Source: Chitinophaga pinensis
GTDB taxonomy: Bacteria > Bacteroidota > Bacteroidia > Chitinophagales > Chitinophagaceae
Assembly: GCA_945878115.1 (NCBI GenBank)
Contig: CAMDVD010000015.1
Location: 1 to 61,161 of the forward strand
Direction: 5' to 3'
DNA: 61,161 nucleotides
The notes below the pieces were generated by a model. The model was not told the DNA's origin and did not search any database. It was given only the letters and a program-made list of their open reading frames with translations. Below, in pieces: positions 19,591-28,712 of the stretch (within the stretch, counting starts at the first letter, position 1; each line of letters starts with the position of its first letter). The position numbers and the translations under genes were made by a program.

Positions 19591-19724
19591 GATGAATACT
19601 GTAGCGTATTTTTTGAAAAAAAAATTTAATGCTACGATGAAATACTGTAGCGTATTTTTTGAAAAAAAATTAATGCTACTGATGTAATACTGTAGCGTAT
19701 TTTTTGAAAAAAAATTAATGCTAC
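19591..19724. repeat. three tandem 45-bp hairpin repeats
   Basis: Units at 19591-19635, 19636-19679 and 19681-19724. Each reads GATGAAATACTGTAGCG, a T6 run, G, an A8-9 run, then ATTTAATGCTAC or ATTAATGCTAC. The ends GTAGC and GCTAC and the T/A runs pair, so each unit can form an imperfect hairpin. A single copy in the opposite orientation is found at 48717-48750. The units have no start codons of note; frames through them are artefacts. Confidence 0.9.
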
Positions 19725-19830
19725 AGTATGGGCGGCGCACACGCTTTTCGCTCCAATCTTTTTGCTGCAGAGCCAGCAAAAAGGATTTTCGCTACAATCG
19801 TTGCCGCAATGCATCGTCTATTGAAACTTC
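19725..19830. repeat. structured intergenic element with 10-bp stem
   Basis: After the tandem repeats the sequence becomes GC-richer and contains a perfect stem CTTTTTGCTG (19758-19767) / CAGCAAAAAG (19774-19783) with loop CAGAGC. CGCTCCAATC and CGCTACAATCG flank it on either side. It resembles the REP-like elements scattered in Bacteroidota genomes, and may belong to the same composite as the 45-bp repeats. Confidence 0.5.
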
Positions 19831-19877
19831 TTTTTCCTATCTAAAACGAATGTAAAATGACGAAAGCAAATCAAGAT

Positions 19878-22073
19878 TTATATCAAAAGCCCTACTTTAT
19901 ACAATCCGTTCATTGGTTTATTGTACCAGAATAAATCAAAATCTTCTAAACCTGCAGACGCATAACTAAGCATCGCATCTTGCATTGTCATCGTATTTGC
20001 ATTATCGATATGCGCATTTTGTAACATGGTTAACAACCATTCGCCATTCTCTTTTGGTAATTGAATTTTTATATTTTCAATGGCTGTAAAAAAAAGCAAA
20101 CTCATCATTTCGCGTTGCATTCCTTTTTTACTTTGAACCGAAAAAGAAACCGTTGGCATAGTGCCAATAAAGATAATTTTTGAGGATGGTTTTATTACAG
20201 GCATTACCTCATTGTTTAACACCTTCAAGATATAATCTTTCGGAATACTGGTAAGTGGTGTTTTAAAATCGAACCAATGTTGTAATGGTTTATCCAAACA
20301 AGTATGGTGCATATAATTGAACAATGATTTTTTTAAACCAAAACTAAATGCATCATGCTTAGCCCCTTTTTTATCGATGTGCACAATATCATTATTGGCA
20401 AATGAACCAAGCGTATTTTGTTCTTTCTCTACTTGATATTTCTCAGGATGCAGTCCTATTGGGCTGTGTGCAGTCATCGCAAATTGATGCCAAAAAGCAG
20501 ATTTCAAAATTCCAGTTTCAAACATTTGTCTTACCATTTCTAATGAATCAATGGTCTCTTGTGCGGTTTGTGTTGGAAATCCATACATCAAATAAGCATG
20601 AACCATAATACCTGCCTGCGTAAAATAGCTGGTTACTTTTGCCACTTGATCTACTGTAACTCCTTTTTCAATTAGAAGTAATAATCTATCTGAAGCAACT
20701 TCTAATCCACCCGAAACAGCAATGCAACCGGAAGCCCGTAACAATAAACAAAGATCTCTTGTGAAACTTTTTTCAAAACGAATATTGGTCCACCACGTGA
20801 TAACTAATTTTCGTTTTAATATTTCAATTGCCAAAGCACGCATTAATGCTGGTGGTGCAGCTTCATCTACAAAATGAAATCCAGTTTGTCCAGTTTGTGC
20901 TATTAGCTCTTCGATTCTATCACACAACAATGAAGCGGTAAGTGGTTCATAGGTTTTTATATAATCCAATGATATATCACAGAAAGTACATTTGCCCCAA
21001 TAGCAACCATGTGCCATGGTCAATTTATTCCATCTTCCATCGCTCCATAATCGGTGCATAGGATTTACTATTTCTATGACAGAAATGTATTTATCTAAAA
21101 GTAAATTACGATAATCAGGCGTACCAAGTTCCTGTTGTTTATAGTCATTACAACCCGAATTATTTATATACATCACCTGTTTGTTGACAAGGCAAAATGT
21201 TCTTTTCAATTGCCTCCATTCTCTCTTACCTTCTATGTATTCCAGCAAACATTCTAATGGTGATTCCCCGTCATCCAACAAAATAAAATCTACACATTCA
21301 AATACACGTTCATCTGATACAGAACGCAATTCTGTATTAGCAAAACCACCACCCAATGCGACTTTCACATGGGGCATATTTTTCTTGATCCATAATCCAC
21401 ATCGCAATGCACTATATAAATTTCCTGGAAATGGAACTGAAATCGCGACTAATGTTGGTTGTAGTTTTTTTAGTTTTTCTTCTAAAATACCTAAGCAAAT
21501 GGTATCAATATAAGTTGGTTCATTTTGCAAAGCATCGTATAATTCATCAAACACATTCGCGGAGCGTCCCATACGTTCAGCATATCTACTAAAACCAAAA
21601 TGAGGATCAACGCATTCTTGTATTAAATCAGAAATATCCTCCAGATAAAAAGTGGCAATTTGTTTTGCTTTATCTTGAATACCCATGGCGCCAAATGCCC
21701 ATTGAAAATCAGGCAAAGCATCGAATCGTGAAGCACGTGGTAAAAATCCTTCTTGACAAATGCTATCCGCCAATGTCGGGTTCTTGCCCTGCAAAAATCC
21801 AATTACACCATCTATTGTTTTAATATATTGTACTTGCAGATGTAACATACGATCAGCATTATCCGATAAGGGTAAGTCCGATTGTTCTATTCGCTTGAAA
21901 ATAGCACTAAGTCCCTCTTTACAGAAAATTGCCAAGACAACCTCTATACCTAAATCTGCTTGAAATGAAGTTATATTTTTCGTATTTAAAAACCCCTTCA
22001 AATAAGCAGACGCTGGGTACGGTGTATTGAGTTGTGTAAATGGCGGTGTAAATATGAATACAGACGTTGACAA
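19878..22073 (-). CDS. B12-binding-domain radical SAM protein
   Basis: A 731-residue enzyme. The N-terminal third has the cobalamin-binding Rossmann region (start FIFTPPFTQLNTPYPASAYLKG; LVAISVPFPGNLYSALRCG; VALGGGFANTEL). The radical SAM domain begins near residue 350 with GCYWGKCTFCDIS, giving a C-X4-C-X2-C arrangement instead of the common C-X3-C-X2-C, and includes HFVDEAAPP and GGLEVASDRLLLLIEKG. Such enzymes methylate or rearrange unactivated carbons; the substrate is unknown. The frame opens with a TTG at 22073. No good ATG lies near, and the N-terminal motif needs this start. No precursor peptide gene is evident beside it. Confidence 0.82.
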   Translation of the reverse strand: MSTSVFIFTPPFTQLNTPYPASAYLKGFLNTKNITSFQADLGIEVVLAIFCKEGLSAIFKRIEQSDLPLSDNADRMLHLQVQYIKTIDGVIGFLQGKNPTLADSICQEGFLPRASRFDALPDFQWAFGAMGIQDKAKQIATFYLEDISDLIQECVDPHFGFSRYAERMGRSANVFDELYDALQNEPTYIDTICLGILEEKLKKLQPTLVAISVPFPGNLYSALRCGLWIKKNMPHVKVALGGGFANTELRSVSDERVFECVDFILLDDGESPLECLLEYIEGKREWRQLKRTFCLVNKQVMYINNSGCNDYKQQELGTPDYRNLLLDKYISVIEIVNPMHRLWSDGRWNKLTMAHGCYWGKCTFCDISLDYIKTYEPLTASLLCDRIEELIAQTGQTGFHFVDEAAPPALMRALAIEILKRKLVITWWTNIRFEKSFTRDLCLLLRASGCIAVSGGLEVASDRLLLLIEKGVTVDQVAKVTSYFTQAGIMVHAYLMYGFPTQTAQETIDSLEMVRQMFETGILKSAFWHQFAMTAHSPIGLHPEKYQVEKEQNTLGSFANNDIVHIDKKGAKHDAFSFGLKKSLFNYMHHTCLDKPLQHWFDFKTPLTSIPKDYILKVLNNEVMPVIKPSSKIIFIGTMPTVSFSVQSKKGMQREMMSLLFFTAIENIKIQLPKENGEWLLTMLQNAHIDNANTMTMQDAMLSYASAGLEDFDLFWYNKPMNGLYKVGLLI

Positions 22074-22238
22074 GGATAATATTGTTTGCGCGACAAAGCT
22101 AAATGAATTTCACAGAAAGTAGTTGTTGTTTCAAAAGACAAAGGCTTTATACATTTTCATCCAAATAAAATTTTACGAGCTACATCTATTAAATACTTAT
22201 TTTGTTTTACCTTAGCAACCACTTTAAAAAATCCAATC

Positions 22239-22757
22239 ATGAAAAAAATAACCATATCCTTGATTTTTATTTGTTCAATTGGAACTGCATTTGCACAAAC
22301 AAGTTTTAATGTGAGTAGCCATTCCGCTGTCATTAATGGAAATACTTATGAGTACAGTATTGGCGAAATGACTTTGGTGTCTACTGAAAAAAATGCAAAT
22401 TTAATTGTCACACAAGGCTTTTTACAACCCACATCAAAAGGAAGTGTGTCGTCTACAAATCCAATCAGTCAAGGCATTGATAATAATATAGACAACATCA
22501 AAGTATATCCAAATCCAACAGAGGACATACTTTTTGTAGAAACATTAGAAGCGGCAGAAGCTACAGGTTCATATCAATTGTTTGATGCCGCTGGTAAAAT
22601 TGTTTTAAGCAAAACCCTTCCATTGAAAGAGGGTATGAATAAATGGATTTTAAATGTACATTCTTTAGCAGCAGGGTCTTATTATTTAGTTGTAAACAAA
22701 CCTGGCAAAAATGGCACTTCAGAAAAATTCTCCTACAAAATTCAAAAAGTAAACTAA
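22239..22757 (+). CDS. small exported protein with type IX (type A) sorting domain
   Basis: A 172-residue protein: signal peptide (ISLIFICSIGTAFAQ), a short region of about 60 residues (FNVSSHSAVINGNTYEYSIGEM; common in Bacteroidota surface proteins), then a type A sorting domain of about 80 residues (IKVYPNPTEDILFVE, YQLFDAAGKIV, LAAGSYYLVVN). The cargo part is very small, so the mature product may be a short cell-surface protein. It is convergent with ctaB. The 143-bp gap to ctaB shows no strong hairpin. Confidence 0.85.
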   Translation: MKKITISLIFICSIGTAFAQTSFNVSSHSAVINGNTYEYSIGEMTLVSTEKNANLIVTQGFLQPTSKGSVSSTNPISQGIDNNIDNIKVYPNPTEDILFVETLEAAEATGSYQLFDAAGKIVLSKTLPLKEGMNKWILNVHSLAAGSYYLVVNKPGKNGTSEKFSYKIQKVN

Positions 22758-22900
22758 AGAAATGGTGCATCTGCATTTGGATACCTTCCCCAAATTATAG
22801 ATTATTTTGGAGTCCAAAAAACATTTGCAATTAGCCCAAATAATATTTCTGAAATTTTAATAAATTATTTGGATATACGATTAACTAAATCAAAAATAGA

Positions 22901-23791
22901 CTACCCATAAAAATAGATATACTTATCAATTACTAAGGTAATTAGTACTACAGGCAAATACACAAAAGAAGAAAACATAACCTGCCGTGCTTTCGTATCT
23001 GAATTGTCTTTTAAAAATTGAATGGAATTGTATAACATCCAAAGCCCTGCTAAACCTAATCCAACAACAGATATTATTCCTCCTAATTCTACCACCATAG
23101 GCAATGCACTTAATGGAATTAAAATGGCACTATATAATACACATTGAAAAGCAGTGAAGTAACCTATCTTACCTTCACGCGGTAACATCTTCATGCCCGC
23201 ACGTTCATAATCTTCATGGGCTATCCAAGCGATAGACCAAAAATGTGGAAACTGCCAAAAGAATTGAATAATAAATAAAGTCCATGCAGGCCAACTCCAA
23301 ATATGCCCCGTTTCCGTTGCTGCCGACCATCCAATTAAACAAGGCAATGAACCTGGTATTGCACCAACCAATACAGAGATGGATGAAATCCGTTTTAATG
23401 GCGTGTAAACAAAAGAGTACATCAAAAAACTAATGAATGCAATAAGAGCAGAAGAATAATTAAAATTTTTGGCTAAGATAAATAATCCAATTGCCAATGT
23501 GATTACGATGAATGAACAAACCTCAATAATCCCCATTCGAGAATCAGGCAATGGTCTTGTCATTGTCCTTTTCATTAGTTTATCCGTATTTTTTTCTATT
23601 AATTCATTCGTTGCATTAGCAGAAGCAGTAACTAGCAATCCGCCTATAAATAATAACAACACATTACGCCATTCTACTTTCAATTCAGGAAATATAACAT
23701 AACCAACTACGCTAGAAAAAACAACTAACATACTCAAATTCAGTTTCATCAACTGTTGATAATCCTTTAATTTCTGAATTATCTTAGTCAT
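22901..23791 (-). CDS. ctaB: protohaem IX farnesyltransferase (haem O synthase)
   Basis: A 296-residue UbiA-family membrane enzyme that adds a farnesyl group to haem b to give haem O, the first step to haem A for the oxidase encoded just upstream. Prenyltransferase motifs are visible: NATNELIEKNTDKLMKRTMTRPLP (Asp-rich loop 1), YTPLKRISSISVLVGAIPGSLPCLIGW, HFWSIAWIAHEDYERAGMKMLP. The open frame extends to a TTG at 23836, but ATG 23791 (MTKIIQKLKDYQQLMKLN) matches the family start. It is the last gene of the actA-ctaB block. Confidence 0.93.
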   Translation of the reverse strand: MTKIIQKLKDYQQLMKLNLSMLVVFSSVVGYVIFPELKVEWRNVLLLFIGGLLVTASANATNELIEKNTDKLMKRTMTRPLPDSRMGIIEVCSFIVITLAIGLFILAKNFNYSSALIAFISFLMYSFVYTPLKRISSISVLVGAIPGSLPCLIGWSAATETGHIWSWPAWTLFIIQFFWQFPHFWSIAWIAHEDYERAGMKMLPREGKIGYFTAFQCVLYSAILIPLSALPMVVELGGIISVVGLGLAGLWMLYNSIQFLKDNSDTKARQVMFSSFVYLPVVLITLVIDKYIYFYG

Positions 23792-23878
23792 GGTATACGA
23801 TAAAATAGTTGATTGTAAAATCATGTCGAAATACAAAATGAAAATTTCATTTTGTCATTTGGCCGATGAATAAAAAGT

Positions 23879-25699
23879 CTAGTGGCTTTCCTCACCCTCT
23901 TTGAGCGGAATATGCTGTGGTATAAAGTCCCCACCATTTCCATCGTCTTTATAATCATAAGCCCAACGATGTACTTCAGGAATCTCTCCATCCCAGTTAC
24001 CGTGTCCAGGTTTGATTGGCGTGGTCCACTCTAATGTATTTGATTGCCAAGGATTTGGATCTGTAACTTTTTTCCCTTTCCAAATACTTACAAAGTAATT
24101 GAATACGAAAAATAATTGGGCAATGAATACAATGATAGCAGCTATACTAATCATTTGATTTAATTCGCCAAACTGTTTGAATGATTCCCAATTCGAGAAA
24201 TCATAGTATCTACGTGGCATACCAGCAACACCTTCATAATGCATAGGCCAAAATATGACATAAGAACCAACAAAAGTGATAAAGAAATGAATATAGCCCA
24301 TTGTATTATTCATAAATCGACCGTACATCTTAGGGAACCAATGATAAATGCCTGCGAACATACCAAAGAATGCAGAAATACCCATTACAATATGAAAGTG
24401 TGCAACTACAAAGTAAGTATCATGCAAGTGAATATCCAAAGCCGAATTCCCTAGAAATAAACCAGTCAATCCACCAGAAATAAATAAGGAAACAAATCCT
24501 AGTGCGAAACACATGCCTACAGTAAATCTAATATTTCCTTTCCAAATTGTAGTCAACCAGTTGAAAACTTTTACTGCCGATGGTATCGCGATAAGCAAAG
24601 TAAGAAGCACAAAAACACCGCCTAAGAAAGGGCTCATACCTGTTACAAACATATGATGCGCCCATACAAGGAATGCCAATAAAGTAATTCCGATAAGAGA
24701 TAATATCATAGCAAAATAACCAAAAATAGGTTTACGAGAATTTGTAGCCAATATCTCAGAAGCCATACCCATAGCTGGTAACATAATGATATAAACTTCT
24801 GGGTGCCCTAAGAACCAAAATAGATGTTGGTATAAAATTGGTGATCCGCCTACATTAGGTAATGCCTTACCAGCAACATAAATTTCTGATAGATAGAAAC
24901 TAGTTCCTGCATGTCGGTCAAACAATAATAATACAGCTGCTGATAATAGCACAGGGAATGAAAGAACACCAAGAATAGCAGTAAATAATAAAGCCCATAT
25001 AGTTAATGGCAAGCGAGTCATACTCATCCCCTTAGTACGCATATTTAAAATAGTAACTATATAATTTAGTCCACCCAACAAAGACGACACAACAAATAAT
25101 GCCATACTCACTAACCACAAATCCATTCCTAATCCTGAACCCATAGAAGCTTCTTTCAATGCGCTTAGTGGTGGGTAAGTGGTCCATCCACCAGATGCTG
25201 GACCAGTAGTGATAAATAATGAACTAAACATAATTACACCTGCAATGGCAAAAAACCAATAGGATAACATATTTAAAAAAGGAGATGCCATATCACGAGC
25301 TCCAATCTGTAAAGGAATTAAAAAATTAGCGAAAGTTCCGCTTAGTCCTCCTGTTAATACAAAGAATACAAGTACAGTTCCATGAATAGTTATCAAACCA
25401 TAGTACATTTCAGGATCCATCTTACCACCATGAGCCCAATCGCCTAAAAACATAGTAAGCACTTTAAACGTTTGTTCAGGAAAGCCTAGTTGCAATCTAA
25501 AAAAGACAGACATTAATCCACCAACAATTGCCCAAAAAATACCCGTAATCAAAAACTGACGAGAAATAATTTTATGGTCTTGGCTAAATATATACTTTGT
25601 GATAAAATGTTGTTTGTGTTCATGATGTGCATGATCATCATGGTGACCATGACTGTCGTGTGTATGAACATCGGTGTGTATAGCAGCTTCGTTACTCAT
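23879..25699 (-). CDS. ctaD: cytochrome c oxidase subunit I
   Basis: The 606-residue catalytic subunit of a haem-copper oxidase. Metal ligands are readable: ITIHGTVLVF (low-spin haem), WFLGHPEVYIIMLPAMG (CuB His with the cross-linked Tyr), WAHHMFVTGM (two CuB His) and HDTYFVVAHFHIVMG (haem a3 and haem a). It has at least twelve membrane helices. The first 30 residues are unusually rich in His and Asp (HTHDSHGHHDDHAHHEHKQH), a possible metal-binding cytoplasmic tail. It is 7 bp downstream of ctaC. The subunit III gene is not next to it in this window. Confidence 0.95.
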   Translation of the reverse strand: MSNEAAIHTDVHTHDSHGHHDDHAHHEHKQHFITKYIFSQDHKIISRQFLITGIFWAIVGGLMSVFFRLQLGFPEQTFKVLTMFLGDWAHGGKMDPEMYYGLITIHGTVLVFFVLTGGLSGTFANFLIPLQIGARDMASPFLNMLSYWFFAIAGVIMFSSLFITTGPASGGWTTYPPLSALKEASMGSGLGMDLWLVSMALFVVSSLLGGLNYIVTILNMRTKGMSMTRLPLTIWALLFTAILGVLSFPVLLSAAVLLLFDRHAGTSFYLSEIYVAGKALPNVGGSPILYQHLFWFLGHPEVYIIMLPAMGMASEILATNSRKPIFGYFAMILSLIGITLLAFLVWAHHMFVTGMSPFLGGVFVLLTLLIAIPSAVKVFNWLTTIWKGNIRFTVGMCFALGFVSLFISGGLTGLFLGNSALDIHLHDTYFVVAHFHIVMGISAFFGMFAGIYHWFPKMYGRFMNNTMGYIHFFITFVGSYVIFWPMHYEGVAGMPRRYYDFSNWESFKQFGELNQMISIAAIIVFIAQLFFVFNYFVSIWKGKKVTDPNPWQSNTLEWTTPIKPGHGNWDGEIPEVHRWAYDYKDDGNGGDFIPQHIPLKEGEESH

Positions 25700-25706
25700 T
25701 TTTTAC

Positions 25707-26753
25707 TTATTTATTCATTGTTATTTTTTTTGAAGAATCTACTGGCGCAACTATAGGTGCTTCTGCAGGAAATTCTTCAGGATGATTTTGTACATAATAG
25801 GATTTTTGTTCCTTCAACCACTTATCATGTTCAGCTTGTGTTTCTACCACTACAATTGCACGCATTGAATAATGCCCTTTACCGCACATTTGGTCACATG
25901 ATAATTCATAAACAAAATTTTCATTTCCTGTTTTCATTTTCATTTCAGCAGTAGTAATAGTTGGTGTAAACCAAATTCTAGTGGTGATACCTGGAACTGC
26001 ATCCATCTTCATTCTAAAATGAGAAAGACCTACATCATGAATTACATCGCGCGAACCGATAATTAATTCTACCGGTACATCCTTTACTAAACGCAATTCT
26101 CCATTTGGAATAATGATATCATCCATATTACGTTTGTCTTTCCAATCTTGTCCAAGCAAATTATCCTTATCATTGATATTCAAAAAATACTTTTTTCCCA
26201 ATTCACCATCAGGTCCAGGATAACGAGAAATCCAATTGAATTGTTTACCAACAATTTCAATTTGCATAGCCCCTTTCGGCGCCTCACCTGTCATTGTAAA
26301 CCAAGCTTTCAAACCGATAGCAACCAATACAGCCATGGCAATGGCAGGTACCGTTGTCCAAATTAATTCTAATTTATTGCTATGTGCAAAGAAAACAGGT
26401 GCTTTATCACCATTACGTTGATATTTGAAACAAAACCAAAACAATAATACTTGAGTCAGAACGAATACGATACCAGTTACCCATAGAGTAACTTTAAACA
26501 TGAAGTCATATTGCACGCCATGATTAGATGCAGCTTCTGGTCCCATTAATGGCAACATATATTCGTGACACCAAACTATTCCAACAAAGAAAGCAATCAT
26601 GAGTATCAACATGGAAAACCCAAGTATTTTATTTCTCTTCTTATCAAATTGCTGTTCACCTTGTATTTGTGCAACCATTTCACTTGATCTAGCGACTTGA
26701 TAAAGCACTACAAATATTAAAACAACAAGAAATACTAACATTAATCCTGACAT
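25707..26753 (-). CDS. ctaC: cytochrome c oxidase subunit II
   Basis: A 348-residue membrane protein carrying the CuA site in its C-terminal cupredoxin domain: ligands in YELSCDQMCGKGHYSM (C-X3-C, His, Met) plus the upstream His in VIHDVGLSHF. The N-terminus has an extra hydrophobic helix (GLMLVFLVVLIFVVLYQVA) before the usual helices, as in other ACIII-linked Bacteroidota oxidases. It takes electrons from a cytochrome c domain and passes them to subunit I. It lies 13 bp after actF and 7 bp before ctaD. Confidence 0.95.
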   Translation of the reverse strand: MSGLMLVFLVVLIFVVLYQVARSSEMVAQIQGEQQFDKKRNKILGFSMLILMIAFFVGIVWCHEYMLPLMGPEAASNHGVQYDFMFKVTLWVTGIVFVLTQVLLFWFCFKYQRNGDKAPVFFAHSNKLELIWTTVPAIAMAVLVAIGLKAWFTMTGEAPKGAMQIEIVGKQFNWISRYPGPDGELGKKYFLNINDKDNLLGQDWKDKRNMDDIIIPNGELRLVKDVPVELIIGSRDVIHDVGLSHFRMKMDAVPGITTRIWFTPTITTAEMKMKTGNENFVYELSCDQMCGKGHYSMRAIVVVETQAEHDKWLKEQKSYYVQNHPEEFPAEAPIVAPVDSSKKITMNK

Positions 26754-26766
26754 AAATAATTTTATT

Positions 26767-27981
26767 TTAGCTTATATGAATGATCGTTTCTTTTAATAAT
26801 GGATTGTTTTGTGGCACTAAGGGAGCTTTGGTTAATTTGTTACTTACTAAACTAATTATTAATCCAATAAAACCGCAAACTATCCCTATTTCGAACCACC
26901 CGATATGCCAATTTTCACCGACTGTTGCTGGCATTACCATTTGATAAAAATCAATCCAATGCCCGGTGAGAATAATGATAGCAACCAAAGTAACTACGAA
27001 ATAATTTCTTTTATTCGGTCTTGGCATAAGAATTAATATTGGGCATACAAAATTCAAAATAATATTTATCCAATAGAAAAATTTATATGGTCCATGCATA
27101 CGTATCTTGAAATAAATAGTTTCCTCTGGAATATTTGCGTACCAAATCAACATAAATTGAGAGAACCATAAGTAAGTCCAAAATATGCTAAAGGCAAACA
27201 TAAATTTACCAACATCGTGAATATGCTCATCATTAACATGTCCCAAATAACCATGTCTTTTAGTATACAAAATCCACAACATAATCATACTCATGCCACT
27301 CACAAAAGAACTTGCAAAAGTGTACCAACTAAACATAGTTGAAAACCAATGTGCATCTAAACTCATAATCCATAACCAAGGAATAGTAGAAGCTAGAGAC
27401 AATGCAAACACAAATATAAATCCTGCAGAATAATTAAAATTCAACCAATATGTTTTTGTTGAACCTTTAGGATCTGAATCTTGCTTGATTGAAAGTTGAC
27501 GAAGTTTAATCCCAAACCAACTCCATAGTCCTAAAACAATTAAAGTCCAAATGGTGAAAAAGTTTCTATTTAAGAAGAAGTTCTTCAACGCGTTCAATTT
27601 GTTATGAACTACATAACCATCTTCTAGCCATTTATAAATGTGGTGGTTATTTGTCCATACTATAGTTAATAATACAAGTCCGGCAATCATTGCCATTACC
27701 CATACGATACTACCAATTGCTTCAGGTATTCTTCTGAAAGAAACTATCCATGCACCTTGTGCTAATGAAGTAGCACTTAGTATAAAAACACTTGCTAATG
27801 AAATTAATAAAAAGAAAACACTATTTTGAAGCAATACTGCCCAAAATCTATTCTGACTCATTTGGTCATGGCTCATTAATAATGTAAACACACCTGCTAA
27901 CAAGGTAACAATACCTATAGCTAACAATGTTAGACTAGTGGTCTTCAGTTTGGCGGGTACTTTAAATTCTTGATTCAACAT
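26767..27981 (-). CDS. actF: alternative complex III subunit ActF
   Basis: A 404-residue integral membrane protein, about ten helices, of the NrfD-like ActF family (the smaller relative of ActC). Visible family features are GAWIVSFRRIPEAIGSIVW, WLWIMSLDAHWFSTMFSWYTFASS and FAFSIFWTYLWFSQFMLIWYANIPEE. In ACIII structures ActC and ActF face the membrane, and a proton-translocating role has been proposed for them. Gene order actE-actF-ctaC supports the call. Tight spacing (28 bp after actE) indicates one operon. Confidence 0.93.
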   Translation of the reverse strand: MLNQEFKVPAKLKTTSLTLLAIGIVTLLAGVFTLLMSHDQMSQNRFWAVLLQNSVFFLLISLASVFILSATSLAQGAWIVSFRRIPEAIGSIVWVMAMIAGLVLLTIVWTNNHHIYKWLEDGYVVHNKLNALKNFFLNRNFFTIWTLIVLGLWSWFGIKLRQLSIKQDSDPKGSTKTYWLNFNYSAGFIFVFALSLASTIPWLWIMSLDAHWFSTMFSWYTFASSFVSGMSMIMLWILYTKRHGYLGHVNDEHIHDVGKFMFAFSIFWTYLWFSQFMLIWYANIPEETIYFKIRMHGPYKFFYWINIILNFVCPILILMPRPNKRNYFVVTLVAIIILTGHWIDFYQMVMPATVGENWHIGWFEIGIVCGFIGLIISLVSNKLTKAPLVPQNNPLLKETIIHIS

Positions 27982-28009
27982 TTCTTACTTTATTTTATAA
28001 ATAATCTAT

Positions 28010-28708
28010 TTATTTTTTGTCCTTTTTATCAGCAGTATTTGCTACTGTAGTATTTACTGGTGGAACAACCGTAATTGATTTGGTCATTGGGCCTTTTGCA
28101 CTTGAATCGCTTCCTACTGTTTTGATCATTGAAAAAACTTCACCACCATTTTCACTTTGCACTTTTTTGATATAAGCCACTACCATCCAACGTTGCTTGG
28201 TATCCAATTGACTTGCATAGGCTCCCATTGCATTCTTACCATAAACAATGGCATGGTAAATTCTGCCTTGGCTCATTTTCAAATATTTTTCACCACTTTT
28301 CAAATTTGCTGGCATTGCTGCAAATTTACCACTACTGTATAAAGGACCATTACCATCTAATTGTTCTCCATGACAAATACCACAATAAATTAAATAAAGT
28401 CTTTTCCCTTCTGTCAAATCTTTTTCTTTAAGTTCAAACTTACAAGTAGCCGCGTTAGCTAATGAGGTATCATTTTCACCGATATGATCTGGTAATGATT
28501 GCTCACGAGCAATGCTTCCGGGTACTGGCATTTTATTATATGTACCATGTTGTGAATCTATTTTGGCAGTGCCATTATAATAATCAACTGCTCTAGAATA
28601 CACCATATCTGGTGCATAAGTTCTGCCTGGTTTTCTACTGTATTCACTACAGGAAACAATGACTGTTGCAGTCAATACGAATAGAATGTATATCGTTATC
28701 TTATTCAT
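28010..28708 (-). CDS. actE: alternative complex III subunit ActE (monohaem cytochrome c lipoprotein)
   Basis: A 232-residue lipoprotein (LFVLTATVIVSC) with one class I cytochrome c domain: haem attachment CGICH in LIYCGICHGEQLDGNGPLY, and a candidate Met ligand in KNAMGAYASQL. The N-terminal MVYSRAVDYYN segment is typical of ActE. It likely takes electrons from ActA/ActB and hands them on toward the oxidase. It starts 4 bp before the actD stop region, indicating tight coupling. Confidence 0.93.
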   Translation of the reverse strand: MNKITIYILFVLTATVIVSCSEYSRKPGRTYAPDMVYSRAVDYYNGTAKIDSQHGTYNKMPVPGSIAREQSLPDHIGENDTSLANAATCKFELKEKDLTEGKRLYLIYCGICHGEQLDGNGPLYSSGKFAAMPANLKSGEKYLKMSQGRIYHAIVYGKNAMGAYASQLDTKQRWMVVAYIKKVQSENGGEVFSMIKTVGSDSSAKGPMTKSITVVPPVNTTVANTADKKDKK

Positions 28709-28712
28709 TTGC

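Noticed and set aside
19591-19724. CRISPR array
   Set aside because: Only three units with no spacers between them, and no cas genes nearby.
19582-19814. Two short overlapping minus-strand frames over the tandem hairpin region
   Set aside because: Periodic peptides (SINFFSKNTLQYY) come from the 45-bp DNA repeat.
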